The notes beneath the pieces were generated by a model. That model ran no database searches. It was given only the letters and a program-made list of their open reading frames with translations, and had not been told where the DNA came from. Both the position numbers and the translations under genes were made by a program. A DNA stretch of 64,000 nt, from NCBI GenBank assembly GCA_037976565.1, contig CP137684.1:23480010-23544009 (forward strand). Direction: 5' to 3'. This document shows, one piece after another, positions 57,301 through 63,158 of this stretch (position 1 is the first letter of the stretch; the number at the start of each line of letters is the position of its first letter). Origin of the DNA: Mesocentrotus franciscanus. Its lineage: Eukaryota > Echinodermata > Echinoidea > Camarodonta > Strongylocentrotidae.

Positions 57301-58519
57301 TGTAATTGATAAACTATACTAAAACAAATGTAACATCTATTTCTACTCTATAGTCTCGCATCTTTTAATTTTATGCATATTTTGAATTAATTAATTTGAC
57401 GTTAATCTATCATATTGCAAACATACAGAGGAACGTGGGGCTTGAAAAGGGGGCACAACCCCCTCCACACTTTTTCAAGTTTCTCCAAAATAGCATGTGC
57501 GATATTTGATTTTTCAGTTTTAAAATTTATATCCCGTATTGAAATTGCGGAAACTCTGCCAACCGGCGGAGGAATCTCAGCTCTGAGTCTACATGATCTA
57601 TTGAAATGCTTGTACCATATATTATATATTTCCTATAATTTTTTAAAGATATATAAAGCGATTTATAATATTACTATTTATAACAATAATGAAAATATAA
57701 TAACAAGAAGAAAAACAACAACATGATAATGCTACGACATATCTTTATTAGCCAATTAAAATAATGAAAATAACAAAAAGAAAATCAAATACATATTATA
57801 TGTTTTATAATGCAAAGACATATATCTTTATTTGGCAATTAGAGGACACCACAGGAAGACAATTGTAAATCGCCATCGATCGCGACACCGTTCCAAGATA
57901 AGGCCTAAAAAAAAACATGTTTGTATTGCCAAAACATGGGTCGGTCGGTCGGAAATCTTTTCTCGACCCAACGTTGTTTGCCATCTAGAGGACACCATAA
58001 GTTCCCGATCTAGATTCTAGATTTCTTTACTTTCCGACAGTAATTACATTGATTTCTGACGATTTTCAAGCGATATCAAGGGTAAATCATTAGAACTAAC
58101 GTGTGTACATATTTAACACACTATAAATAAGATACTTTGATGTGTAAGAGACCAGAGCAAGTAGTGAAAACATAAAAAATAACCACATTAGCATTCTCGA
58201 GTCGATGCGTTGGCAAATTCAGAAACTGGTCACGAATACTAAAGGACGTGACTACACTAAATGGTACGTTGGCGCATTGGCGGACCAACGGACATACTAC
58301 GATTTGGTGGGGGTATTCTAAAGTTAAGCCCAAAATGGTACTGGTAGGCCTAACAAAAAAAAAGAAAAAGGGATCTAGATCTACCTGCGGGTTTCGAGTC
58401 TCATGGTAGGGATTCGCAGAAGTTGCGTCGGAAGCGTCTCGTACGGGGTCACTGAACGATACAACGCAATCAGTTCTACTCGACAATTTAATCCCAGATT
58501 TAGAGTCGGTAGACGCCAT
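27943..58519 (-). CDS. ACCS: ACC-synthase-like PLP aminotransferase, 12 exons, 433 aa
   Basis: Member of the fold-type I PLP enzymes related to animal ACCS and plant ACC synthase; the reaction of animal members is not settled. Exons (5' to 3'): 58385-58519, 45879-45938, 43760-43891, 43405-43471, 42113-42210, 40618-40695, 38427-38527, 37121-37262, 34475-34616, 33076-33218, 28888-29041, 27943-27992. All introns are GT-AG and every phase joins. Motifs: GIVDLCMSQN (46-55), PAPFYY, NPSNPLG (201-207, with the Asn that contacts the PLP ring), MDEIY (231-235, Asp and Tyr that contact PLP), SK with PLP Lys271, and GWYR with the substrate-carboxylate Arg405. The usual phosphate-binding Arg after the lysine (SKDxGxxGxRxG) is Pro279, and the Glu of the SEN motif is Gln54. 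There is no signal peptide, so it is probably cytosolic. Exons 10-12 are duplicated as a pseudogene at 501-3330. Confidence 0.9.
28055..28675 (-). repeat. AAGGT/AAGGC pentanucleotide array, long allele
   Basis: About 120 pentamers with scattered GGGGAAGT interruptions that form a loose higher-order repeat of about 60 bp. It lies in the last intron of the gene. Open frames of up to 233 codons here read LPYLALPCLT-type peptides and are artefacts. Confidence 0.94.
28888..29041 (-). CDS. ACCS: Aminotransferase exon 11
   Basis: 154 bp from FLSQDTEEEEKR to CGGEYGWYRIMFAVPRHRL. Arg405 in GWYR is the expected substrate-carboxylate ligand. It differs from the left copy at about three bases. Confidence 0.92.
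29100..32743 (+). repeat. 3.6-kb homopurine/homopyrimidine minisatellite
   Basis: About 100 units of 33-35 bp of the form GGGGACAGAGAGATGGGGA + GGAAGAGGGAGAGA. The purine strand is + and the transcribed strand of the gene is pyrimidine. From about 31290 a larger unit is duplicated: a non-repetitive block with CTTGGCTTGATAAATGATTT occurs at 31290-31375 and again at 31915-32005, about 626 bp apart. It fills intron 10, ending about 60 bp from the exon 11 acceptor. Frames of up to 759 codons on both strands are repeat artefacts. Confidence 0.96.
32744..33027. mobile_element. 284-bp palindromic element in intron 10
   Basis: The ends ATCAGCTCGAGATTGCCAAA and TTTGGCAATCTCGAGCTGAT are inverted repeats. 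The interior repeats GCTCGAGA and TGATGAAG-type motifs in both orientations. It is absent from the left arm, so its insertion postdates the duplication. Confidence 0.85.
33076..33218 (-). CDS. ACCS: Aminotransferase exon 10
   Basis: 143 bp with YFPTNLSRMRDACQ and RPQAGLFIWANLSK, the GxFIWxDL motif of the small domain. The acceptor is TTCTTAG, which is mutated in the left copy. Confidence 0.92.
33240..34470. other. Intron 9, no gene seen
   Basis: A-rich runs of GGAAAAATCAGGAAAA type lie at 33420-33530, and GGAAAAGTCTGGAAAA at 34360-34415. No RNA gene or mobile element is recognised. Confidence 0.5.
34475..34616 (-). CDS. ACCS: Aminotransferase exon 9
   Basis: 142 bp starting DFGIPGTPLGVLHTWN. 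It continues the SKDFG motif, but where other members have an Arg three residues after the second Gly, this one reads GTPLG. The acceptor is CTCCTAG and the donor GTAAGA. Confidence 0.9.
34705..36256. mobile_element. DNA element with GTCTCGCCTGCAT ends and internal 180-bp repeats
   Basis: The left end GCCGTCTCGCCTGCATTGCA and right end TTGCTATGCAGGCGAGACAA are inverted. Between them are four to five units of about 180 bp with TGACCTTTGACCTTGACTT and GATACTTGATAACCCTT. The right unit is followed by GCCGCCGCCATCGCTG. It is interrupted by the foldback element at 35414-35932. It lies in the intron between exons 8 and 9. Confidence 0.75.
35414..35932. mobile_element. Foldback element, large copy
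   Basis: The same termini as 815-1015. The inner arms, including ACTAATGTAAGCAAGCG and CTACGGGAGGACCGG, are inverted copies, making arms of roughly 180 bp. The centre holds a 65-bp direct duplication with GCTCGACCAATCAGCAGGCC. It is inserted in the 180-bp repeats of the element above. Confidence 0.8.
36257..37120. other. Intron 8 remainder, no gene seen
   Basis: Short A-rich runs only. Near 36430-36610 a degraded piece (CTGACATTTGCCAACCTTCC, then AATCCTGCGACAAG-type) may be related to 10255-10400, but it is too diverged to classify. Confidence 0.35.
37121..37262 (-). CDS. ACCS: Aminotransferase exon 8 with PLP lysine
   Basis: 142 bp with HVIMDEIYQCS and RTHILYGFSK. It ends exactly on the PLP-binding Lys codon at the donor GTATTT. 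Confidence 0.92.
37808..37965 (+). mobile_element. Second copy of the hairpin-bearing retroelement-like fragment
   Basis: Shares TACAGTAGGCTTGCGGTTGC, the three stems at 37856-37873, 37902-37917 and 37926-37941, and GACTGTTGGTTATCTTT with 25440-25640. Confidence 0.6.
38085..38400 (+). mobile_element. tRNA-derived SINE, degraded
   Basis: It starts GGCCGTGGTCGAGTGCTTTT, has GCACCCAGGTGCGCTTAAAA and ATGGGACCTACCTGG, and ends with GATGTAAAGCACTTAC. It lies in intron 7. Confidence 0.6.
38427..38527 (-). CDS. ACCS: Aminotransferase exon 7
   Basis: 101 bp with VFLVNPSNPLGLVYTKEQ, the NPSNPLG motif of the large PLP domain. The donor is GTAAGA, phase 2. Confidence 0.92.
38630..38830 (+). mobile_element. 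Interspersed repeat fragment
   Basis: TTTATATATAGCACCTTTTC followed by AAGGCGCTGTCCCTTAG resembles common 3'-end repeats near 39500. It lies in intron 6. The stretch 38831-39480 shows nothing else. Confidence 0.4.
39490..39795 (+). mobile_element. LINE/SINE 3'-end type repeat
   Basis: After an ATT triplet run it reads TTATACCGCGCTTTTCCCAT and AGGCCCAAAGCGCTTACAGT, then TGGTAGATCATTCCAGTATT, a common retroelement tail in marine invertebrates. Only the end is present. Confidence 0.5.
39867..40308. mobile_element. MITE with GGTATTCAATTCAATACTT ends
   Basis: GGGCCGGTATTCAATTCAA on the left and TTGAATTGAATACGGGCTC on the right are inverted. The interior is rich in TAAGTAAA. About 440 bp. Confidence 0.82.
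40311..40459. mobile_element. MITE abutting the previous one
   Basis: GGGCCCCATTTCACAAAACT on the left and GGCTTTGTGAAACGGGTCC on the right are inverted. About 150 bp, separated from the preceding MITE by only a few bases. Confidence 0.78.
40618..40695 (-). CDS. ACCS: Aminotransferase exon 6
   Basis: 26 codons including GLKPFELTVDHLEKALDKA, matching the variable FxLTxxxLExAL linker of ACCS proteins. The acceptor is TTTTCCAG and the donor GTGAGT. Confidence 0.88.
41160..41417 (+). repeat. Degenerate TTAGGG-like tract
   Basis: Irregular TTAGGG, TTAGGT, TTATGG and TTAGGA hexamer-like units. It resembles decayed telomere-type repeats and is split from a continuation at 42000-42040 by the next MITE. 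Confidence 0.65.
41418..42000. mobile_element. 583-bp MITE with AGGCCTAAAAAA ends
   Basis: AGGCCT, an A run and TTGATGACTTGGCGTAAC on the left are mirrored exactly by GTTACGCCAAGTCATCAA, a T run and AGGCCT on the right, about 35 bp each. It contains no coding region. It sits inside the TTAGGG-like tract. Confidence 0.9.
42113..42210 (-). CDS. ACCS: Aminotransferase exon 5
   Basis: 98 bp, starting in the split Asp codon. TVLCPAPFYYSIPRDILY matches the PTPYYPGFDRDL region, with the aromatic residue that stacks near PLP. The donor is GTAATT. Confidence 0.9.
42265..43010 (+). repeat. CAT/CAC trinucleotide array
   Basis: About 740 bp of ATC/CAT triplets with a partly duplicated block (CACATCATCACCACTATCAC at about 42390 and 42600). 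It lies in intron 4. His-, Met- and Asp-rich open frames are artefacts. Confidence 0.95.
43011..43404. other. Intron 4 remainder, no feature seen
   Basis: No coding signal or recognisable repeat before exon 4. Confidence 0.5.
43405..43471 (-). CDS. ACCS: Aminotransferase exon 4
   Basis: 67 bp, MCVMNGVTGVMNLLTYVLF then DEG. This is equivalent to the GGATxA segment that helps seat the PLP phosphate. The donor is GTTAGA, phase 1. Confidence 0.88.
43760..43891 (-). CDS. ACCS: Aminotransferase exon 3
   Basis: 44 codons, with TYTERKGTKRLRVAIANFL, the region equivalent to YxxxxGxxxLRxAVAxF. The acceptor is ACAACAG and the donor GTATGG. Confidence 0.9.
44240..44680. mobile_element. Palindromic interspersed repeat
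   Basis: The left part (CTCAAAAAAATTCTGC, TTGAGCATTGATATCTCTC, CCAAAAGTGACATGTTGC) is mirrored by TGCAACATTTCACTTTTGAC, then GGCTTTTCAATGATAATGG. A one-sided copy lies at 22025-22215 and a fragment at 13835-13920. Confidence 0.65.
44777..45083. mobile_element. Family E MITE, second copy
   Basis: CCAGGGGGGTGTTTCACAAA on the left and TTTGTGAAACACCCCCCTGG on the right. The interior matches 21004-21315 in reverse orientation. Confidence 0.88.
45300..45530 (-). mobile_element. 3' remnant of the same LINE type as 14996-16819
   Basis: TTTATTTATTTC...TCAGGGTAGCCCCTTCACC and GGGGCCCTGAATAATTATGA match the 3' end of the LINE in the ferritin intron. No coding part remains. Confidence 0.65.
45535..45835 (+). 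mobile_element. tRNA-derived SINE, best-preserved copy
   Basis: The head GTGCCGTGGTCGAGTGGTTA has a good A-box, and GCGGTTCGAGACCCGC has a good B-box. The body runs through TTTGGCAAGACATTGATC, TACATTTGCCACACTCAACC and GCTAAAGCCAGGGTAATA, and the tail is ATT triplets. The clover-leaf part (45539-45612) looks like a tRNA with a long variable arm, but the attached body shows it is a SINE. Confidence 0.88.
45879..45938 (-). CDS. ACCS: Aminotransferase exon 2
   Basis: 20 codons, GIVDLCMSQNTLISDLILEK, with a CTACAG acceptor and GTAAGA donor. It corresponds to the GTSEN / MGLAENQL segment of ACC synthases, with Gln54 in place of Glu. Confidence 0.9.
46033..47090. mobile_element. 1.06-kb element with CAGGGGCGGCGAT ends
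   Basis: CAGGGGCGGCGATCCGGGG on the left and AAATCGCCGCCCCTGG on the right are inverted, and both sides carry long C/G runs. The middle has repeats of CTTCCGGGGGCTCCGCCCCC and CTGGACCCCAC type. No transposase. It lies in intron 1. Confidence 0.75.
47125..47650 (+). mobile_element. Second, diverged copy of the GTCCGTCC / 151-bp satellite element
   Basis: ATGCCTCGGCAACAAAGTAG, GTTGTCCGTCCATCCGTCC, then two to three diverged 151-bp units with GGGTCATGTATGTACCTTGC and GTCAAAGGTCAAAGGTCAC. It ends with a flank like 20270-20330. Confidence 0.82.
47695..49289 (+). repeat. Very degenerate tandem repeats (TTGGTCACTTTTTGGCC type)
   Basis: About seven spaced blocks of CATTTTGGTCACTTTTTGGC / AAAATTGACCATT form, each followed by a stretch such as CAGTTCAAATTTTCAGTCAG. 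Irregular spacing of about 170-270 bp. No coding region. Confidence 0.6.
49290..49751 (+). mobile_element. Family A MITE, diverged copy
   Basis: Matches 12600-13040 (CGACCATTAGTTGTCGAATC, GGTTTCCTTGCATAATTTGA) and ends GTAGTATCTTTAA. The left end merges with the degenerate repeats. Confidence 0.75.
49748..50288 (+). mobile_element. Family B MITE, better-preserved copy
   Basis: TTAAAGTGACTTGGTAACAT on the left and AACAATGTTACCAAGTCCCT on the right are inverted. It shares its TTAA with the end of the family A copy just before it. It matches 14151-14685. Confidence 0.82.
50289..50495. mobile_element. Small palindromic insert and family A end fragment
   Basis: 50289-50392 is a lone family A right end. 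From 50393 to 50495, AAAGCCCCTTATCTCCTAGG and CCTAGGATCGAGATAAGGGG are inverted ends of a roughly 100-bp element. Confidence 0.6.
50487..51032 (+). mobile_element. Family A MITE, near-identical to the ferritin intron copy
   Basis: Follows 12505-13040 almost base for base, with TTTAAAGCTACTATGTCCC on the left and ACATAGTATCTTTAA on the right. The similarity implies recent activity or gene conversion. Confidence 0.88.
51083..51531. mobile_element. MITE with AGGCGCGTTCATACAC ends
   Basis: AATAGGCGCGTTCATACACA on the left and TGTAGGTGTGAACTCCCCTA on the right are imperfect inverted repeats. The interior repeats ACCATTCACAC and GATCGCGAT several times. Confidence 0.65.
51785..53000. mobile_element. 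1.2-kb foldback element with about 0.5-kb arms
   Basis: The left arm runs inward from GATATATTGACTGCTATAAG to GGCATTGCTAAAATCACGAC. The right arm mirrors it from GTCGTGATTTTAGCCATGCC to TCGTAGCAGTCGATATCTC. The arms are clearly diverged but pair along their length, for example GTGCGAGCGCGGACACCATA against TATGGTATCCGCGCTCGCAC. Local hairpins such as AAGACGCATAGCTGCGTCTT and the GACCCTGAGGCGCACC / GGTGCGCCGAGGGGTC pair lie inside the left arm. No coding region. Confidence 0.8.
53001..53910. other. T-rich intronic stretch, no gene seen
   Basis: Dominated by TTTTC/TTATTCC-type pyrimidine-rich sequence around 53200-53520. No motif supports an exon. Confidence 0.5.
53912..54235 (+). mobile_element. 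tRNA-derived SINE, degraded
   Basis: GAGGTGTCATGGTCTAGTGG, ACTAATGTCTTTTAGCAAG, CTACATTTGCCACACTCC and GTAGCTCGGCTAAAGCC mark head to tail, with a small duplication in the body. 54236-54880 shows no further feature. Confidence 0.75.
54885..55795 (+). repeat. Compound minisatellite of CCAACGTG and TTGAGAGACTTGAATTTAA
   Basis: About 14 units. Each has a constant part (ACATAAGTTGAGAGACTTGA, then ATTTAAATCGCC or ATTTAATTCTCC) and a variable number of CAACGTGC / CAACGAGC 8-mers. Unit length varies from about 50 to 85 bp with the 8-mer count. Open frames on both strands come from the repeat. Confidence 0.93.
55796..56515. other. AT-rich intronic spacer, no gene seen
   Basis: No coding or repeat signal recognised. 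Confidence 0.5.
56520..57175 (+). repeat. 25-bp satellite interleaved with CCCTAA repeats
   Basis: The unit CACCCTAGGACACCGAGTCC-CGCGT has a period of 25 bp, checked between 56578 and 56603. After groups of 3-5 units comes a variant ending GGAGTTTGCGTTACCC followed by CTAACTCTAACCCTAACCCT. This higher-order pattern recurs four times (near 56665, 56790, 56915 and 57090), with telomere-like repeats in the first two. Confidence 0.93.
57176..57895. other. AT-rich spacer, no gene seen
   Basis: Low-complexity AT sequence with nothing recognisable. Confidence 0.5.
57896..57995. mobile_element. MITE fragment, AAGGCCTAAAA / GGGTCGGTCGG family
   Basis: AAGGCCTAAAAAAAAACATG, then CATGGGTCGGTCGGTCGG. 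Related to 26814-27050. Confidence 0.6.
58385..58519 (-). CDS. ACCS: Aminotransferase exon 1
   Basis: 45 codons from ATG at 58519, ending HETRNPQ at a GTAGAT donor. RNPQ followed by GIVDL from exon 2 matches the conserved NPxGII junction of ACCS proteins, which is why this distant exon was chosen. The first 35 residues are Ser/Asp-rich and not conserved. Confidence 0.8.
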
Positions 58520-58559
58520 TTTCAGTCACTCGTGATCGTGTGAGCTGTGGTTGTATGTG

Positions 58560-58740
58560 CTCAATACGCAGCTAGCTAGCTAGAAGGAGCCTCCCGCTGG
58601 GCAGGCCCGGGCGCGCCGGTGAAGCGGGCCTGCGCTCGGCTCGCGCCGTTAGCTGAGCTGGCTGGCTAGAGAGCCACCCAGCCATTACGTAATCCTCAAA
58701 GATAGCTAGGGGGCGGGGTCAGCTAGTCTTATGGGGCGTT
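58560..58740 (-). promoter_or_regulatory. GC-rich upstream region of the aminotransferase gene
   Basis: The only strongly GC- and CpG-rich stretch in the right half, lying 40-220 bases upstream of the exon 1 ATG. It contains a GC box GGGGGCGGGG (58709-58718), the palindrome ATTACGTAAT (58684-58693, a consensus PAR-bZIP/NFIL3 site) and an AGCTAGCTAGCTAG run. No TATA box is evident. Promoter function is inferred from position and composition. Confidence 0.5.
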
Positions 58741-58779
58741 GCAAGAAAGTTGAGTAGCTTAAGCGATCATTTCAAGATT

Positions 58780-59135
58780 CAAGATTTATTTATTTACTAA
58801 TTCCACTGACATGAACACAATACATTCGTGAACAGTGCAGTAACAAACAAGTTCATCGTCAACAACAATAAATTCATGAACAATAACAAGAATGTTATAA
58901 TAAAGACATTTTATGAAAATGCAGAAAAGAGGTATTCTGTAAAAGAAGCACAGCTTGTGAAACACTTAGATACAGGAACAATAACAAAATAATAAATGTA
59001 CTATATACAGGGGGGCACTAACAGTACTAATCTAGTTACCTGTACTGAATAAAATAAAATTTAAGATCTATCACTAATTTATAGAATATGGTATATTACT
59101 GAAAAAATTAGGCAGTAATAATGATAATAGTATAG
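58780..59135 (-). mobile_element. LINE 3'-end remnant
   Basis: AAGATTCAAGATTTATTTAT at the edge and TATACAGGGGGGCACTAACA inside are typical of CR1-like 3' ends lying in the - orientation. No reverse transcriptase coding is left. Confidence 0.5.
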
Positions 59136-59260
59136 TAAAGACTAGGGGAATGTGGATAATTTGCAATTAATCGCATGACTTACGCTTGATTTCGGGAATT
59201 TGCAATTGATTGCAATATCTTGCAACGCCCCATTAGTCTTCGGGTTGGAAGCTAGAGGGG

Positions 59261-62050
59261 TGTTACACCCACAAATGTAATAACGCCCACAAATGTAATA
59301 ACGCCCACAAATGTAATAACACTTTACCCACAAATGTAATAACACCCACAAATGTAATAACACTTTACCCACAAATGTAATAATTTCACCCACAAATGTA
59401 ATAACCACTTTACCCATAATTTTGAATCACCCACAAATGTAATAATGACTTTACCCACAAATGTAATAAATTTGAAGGGATATTTTGTCAAATTTGTTCA
59501 AAACTAAAACCCTGTAATAAAGCATGGGTATAGCGCGCAGTCTTTACTCCAGACCCGGTTATTTCAAAAATTTAAAAAATCTTCAAAACTAAGACCCCAT
59601 AATCCTTTTCCTGTGGAATAACATGAGAATCGAGCGTAGTCTTTCCTCCAGACCCGGTCATTTCAAAAATAAAAAAACAATAAAAAACAAAACAAAAAAT
59701 TCAAATCTAAGACCCAACAATCCTCCAAACTAAGACCCTGTAATAAAGCATGGGTTTAGAGCGTTGTCTTTACTCCACACCCGGTTATTTCAAAAATAGA
59801 ATAAAACAAAACAAAACATGAACTTTAAAACTAAGGCTCCACCATCGAAGACCCTGTGATAAAGCATGGGTTTAGAGCATATTCTTTACTCCAGACCCGT
59901 TTAATTAAAACAAAAATCTTCAAAACTAAGACCCCATCATGTTATTCCTGTGGAATAACATGAGTATTGAGCGTAGTCTTTCCTCCAGACCCGGTTATTC
60001 AAAAGTAAAAATAACAAACAAAAACTTTTAAACTAAGACCCCACCATCTTCCAAACTAATACCCGGTAATAAAGCATGGGTTTAGAGCGTAGTTTTTCTT
60101 CCAGACCCGGTTATTTAAAAAATCAAAAACAATAAAAAACAAAACAAAAAAAAATCAAATCTAAGACCCAACAATCCTCCAAACTAAGACCCTGTAATAA
60201 AGCATGGGTTTAGAGCGTTGTCTTTACTCCACACCCGGTTATTAAAAAAATAAAACAAAACAAAACACAACAAAACATTAACTTTAAAACTAAGGCCCCA
60301 CCATCTTCCAAACTATAAGACCCTGTGATAAAGCATGGGTTTAGAGCGTAGTCTTTACTCCAGACCCGTTTAATTAAAAAAAATCTTCAAAACTAAGACC
60401 CCATCATCTTATTCCTGTGGAATAACATGAGTATTGAGTGTAGTCTTTTTATTTCAAAAGAAATAGAAATTTTAACAAATCTTCGAAACTAAGACCCACC
60501 ATCTTATTCCTGTTTTTTTCATTTAAAAATAAAAAAATAAAAAATAAAAAAAATTAAGTACTTTGAGCATCTACATAAGGTGGATATAGCGCGTTATAAG
60601 TACTTATCATTATCACCATTATTTCTTGGCGATGCATGGCATCGCTTTACATTATTACATATGTGGATACAACACGTCACAAATAAATGATTGGTCGGCG
60701 GTCACACGAACTGACGAATCAGTCAAAATGGTCCATATATATAACACACAGAGGAGGGACCGATTCGATGGTTCGTTGACCGTCGACGATTTTTTAATCA
60801 TGTAAATATTCTAACGCCCACAAATATCCTGGAATTCAATGGTCGTAGAAAAAAAAAAGGAATCCAATAAGTGACCTTAAAAGTATTTAAATGTTGACGC
60901 TAATTGTTTTATGCATGTAATTATGAAATATGTTCACGTAACATATTATGTACGCTATTAGTGACATTGAAACGTTGGATTACGATGATATATTTTCATG
61001 AGTGCGTGAATGAATTACCTTCTTCATGTGATGAACGTATCAATTACTTATACTGAAGACTACCAATTCGTACGCGGTACACGGTGTGAATTCATGAGAA
61101 CGGAATTTATTTAAAGGCAAATACAAACAAAACACATTTATATTACAGTTTTCCCTACTTCTGAAACACTCAAGCAGCTATATAAACAAGAACAAGTCTG
61201 AAATGATAATCGGTTAACAAGCAAATAACAACGCATACTTTCATATAACAAAATCATAGATAGCTGTATAACGAGATCACGCGAAACATATTTGCATGTT
61301 TTGAATGAACGATTGCAGAACCCTTTGACTGACTTTACCCACCAATGTAATAATTTTGAATCACCCACAAATGTAATAATGACTTTACCCACAAATGTAA
61401 TAAATTTGAAGTGATATATTGTCGAATTTGTTCAAAACTAAAACCCTGTAATAAAGCATGGGTATAGCTAACTACCACCTAGCTAACTACCCCCCGGACA
61501 TCTACCCCCAGTCAACTACCCCATCCCCGGACATCTACCGCCGGACATCTACCCCCGGACATCTAACCCCATCCAACTACCCCCTGGACAACTCTCCCTC
61601 CACTACCCCGGACATCTACCCCAAGCAAATTAAGGTAGTTGGGGGTAGTTGCCCGGGGGTAGTTGGATGGGGGTAGATGTCCGGGGTAGTTTTCAGGGTG
61701 GGGGTAGTTGGCTGGGGGACGTTGGAAGGGGATAGTTGGATTGGCTTTATCACAGGGTCTTATAGTTTGGAAGATGGTGGGGCCTTAGTTTTAAAGTTAA
61801 TGTTTTGTTTTGTTTTGTTTTATTTTTGAAATAACCGCGTGTGGACTAAAGACAACGCTCTAAACCCATGCTTTATTACAGGGTCTTAGTTTGGAGGATT
61901 GTTGGGTCTTAGATTTGATTTTTTTTTGTTTTGTTGTTTATTGTTTTTTTTATTTTTGAAATGACCGGGTCTGGAAGAACAACTATGCTCTAAACCCATG
62001 CTTTATTACAGGATCTTAGTTTGGAAGATGGTGGGTCTTAATTCTAAAGT

Positions 62051-62082
<32 letters not shown>

Positions 62083-63158
62083 GAAATAACCGAGTCTAGA
62101 GGAAAGACTACGTTCAATACTCATGTTATTCCACATGAATAAGATGATGGGGTCTTAGTTTTGAAGATTTTTTTTTAATTAAACGGGTCTGGAGTAAAGA
62201 CTACGCTCTAAACCCATGCTTTATCACAGGGTCTTATAGTTTGGAAGATGGTGGAGCCTTAGTTTTAAAGTTAATGTTTTGTTTTGTTTTGTTTTATTTT
62301 ATTTTTAATAACCGGGTGTGGAGTAAAGACAACGCTCTAAACCCATGCTTTATTACAGGGTCTTAGTTTGGAGGATTGTTGGGTCTTAGATTTGAATTTT
62401 TTTTTTTTTTTTTTTATTGTTTTTATTTTTGAAATGACCGGGTCTGGAGGAAAGACTACGCTCGATTCTCATGTTATTCCACAGGAAAAGGATTATGGGG
62501 TCTTAGTTTTGAAGATTTTTGAAATTTTTGAAATAACCGGGTCTGGAGTAAAGACTGCGCGCTATACCCATGCATACATACAGAGGTGATATTTGCGCGC
62601 GCGTAAACACAAGTAAAGTACCGTACGTATACGTACAATGAGCTAGGCCGTCTCGTTGAGTAAATATAATTTTCTAAAAAAGAAAAAAAAAAGGAAGGAA
62701 AAAAAAATAATAAAATAAAATAAGCAAGGGGGATGGAGGGGGAAAATTTCTAAAAATAGTCATTTATGACATGTAATTGTACGCATGTATATATGAATAT
62801 GTGAATAAACAAATTCATAAAATAGTGTGTGGCAAAAATAGTCAACTGTGGCTAATTGCCAAACAAAATCAAATCAAGAAGAAGAAGCTTTATTACAGGG
62901 TTTTAGTTTAGAACAAATTCGACAAAATATCCCTTCAAATTTATTACATTTGTGGGTAGAGTCATTATTACATTTGTGGGTGATTCAAAATTATTACATT
63001 TGTGGGTAAAGTGGTTATTACATTTGTGGGTGAAATTATTACATTTGTGGGTAAAGTGTTATTACATTTGTGGGTGTTATTACATTTGTGGGTAAAGTGT
63101 TATTACATTTGTGGGCGTTATTACATTTGTGGGCGTTATTATATTTGTGGGTGTAACA
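59261..63158. mobile_element. 3.9-kb palindromic DNA element with subterminal repeats
   Basis: It opens TGTTACACCCACAAATG and closes with the inverse, GTGGGTGTAACA. Both sides abut GGGG, a possible target duplication. Each end carries about ten copies of ACCCACAAATGTAATAA, inverted between ends. Inside each end are several units of about 145 bp (ACCCTGTAATAAAGCATGGG, GTCTTTACTCCAGACCCGG), also inverted. The centre (60600-61330) is unique, with TATATATAACACACAGAGG at 60736. From 61335 to 61470 there is an extra partial copy of the left end. No transposase frame is visible. Confidence 0.88.
61470..61745. repeat. Internal GGGGTAGTTG / CAACTACCCC palindrome
   Basis: Short units of CTACCCCCGGACATCTACCC with CAACTACCCC run to about 61630, then the same units continue inverted to 61745. 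It lies inside the element above. Confidence 0.85.
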
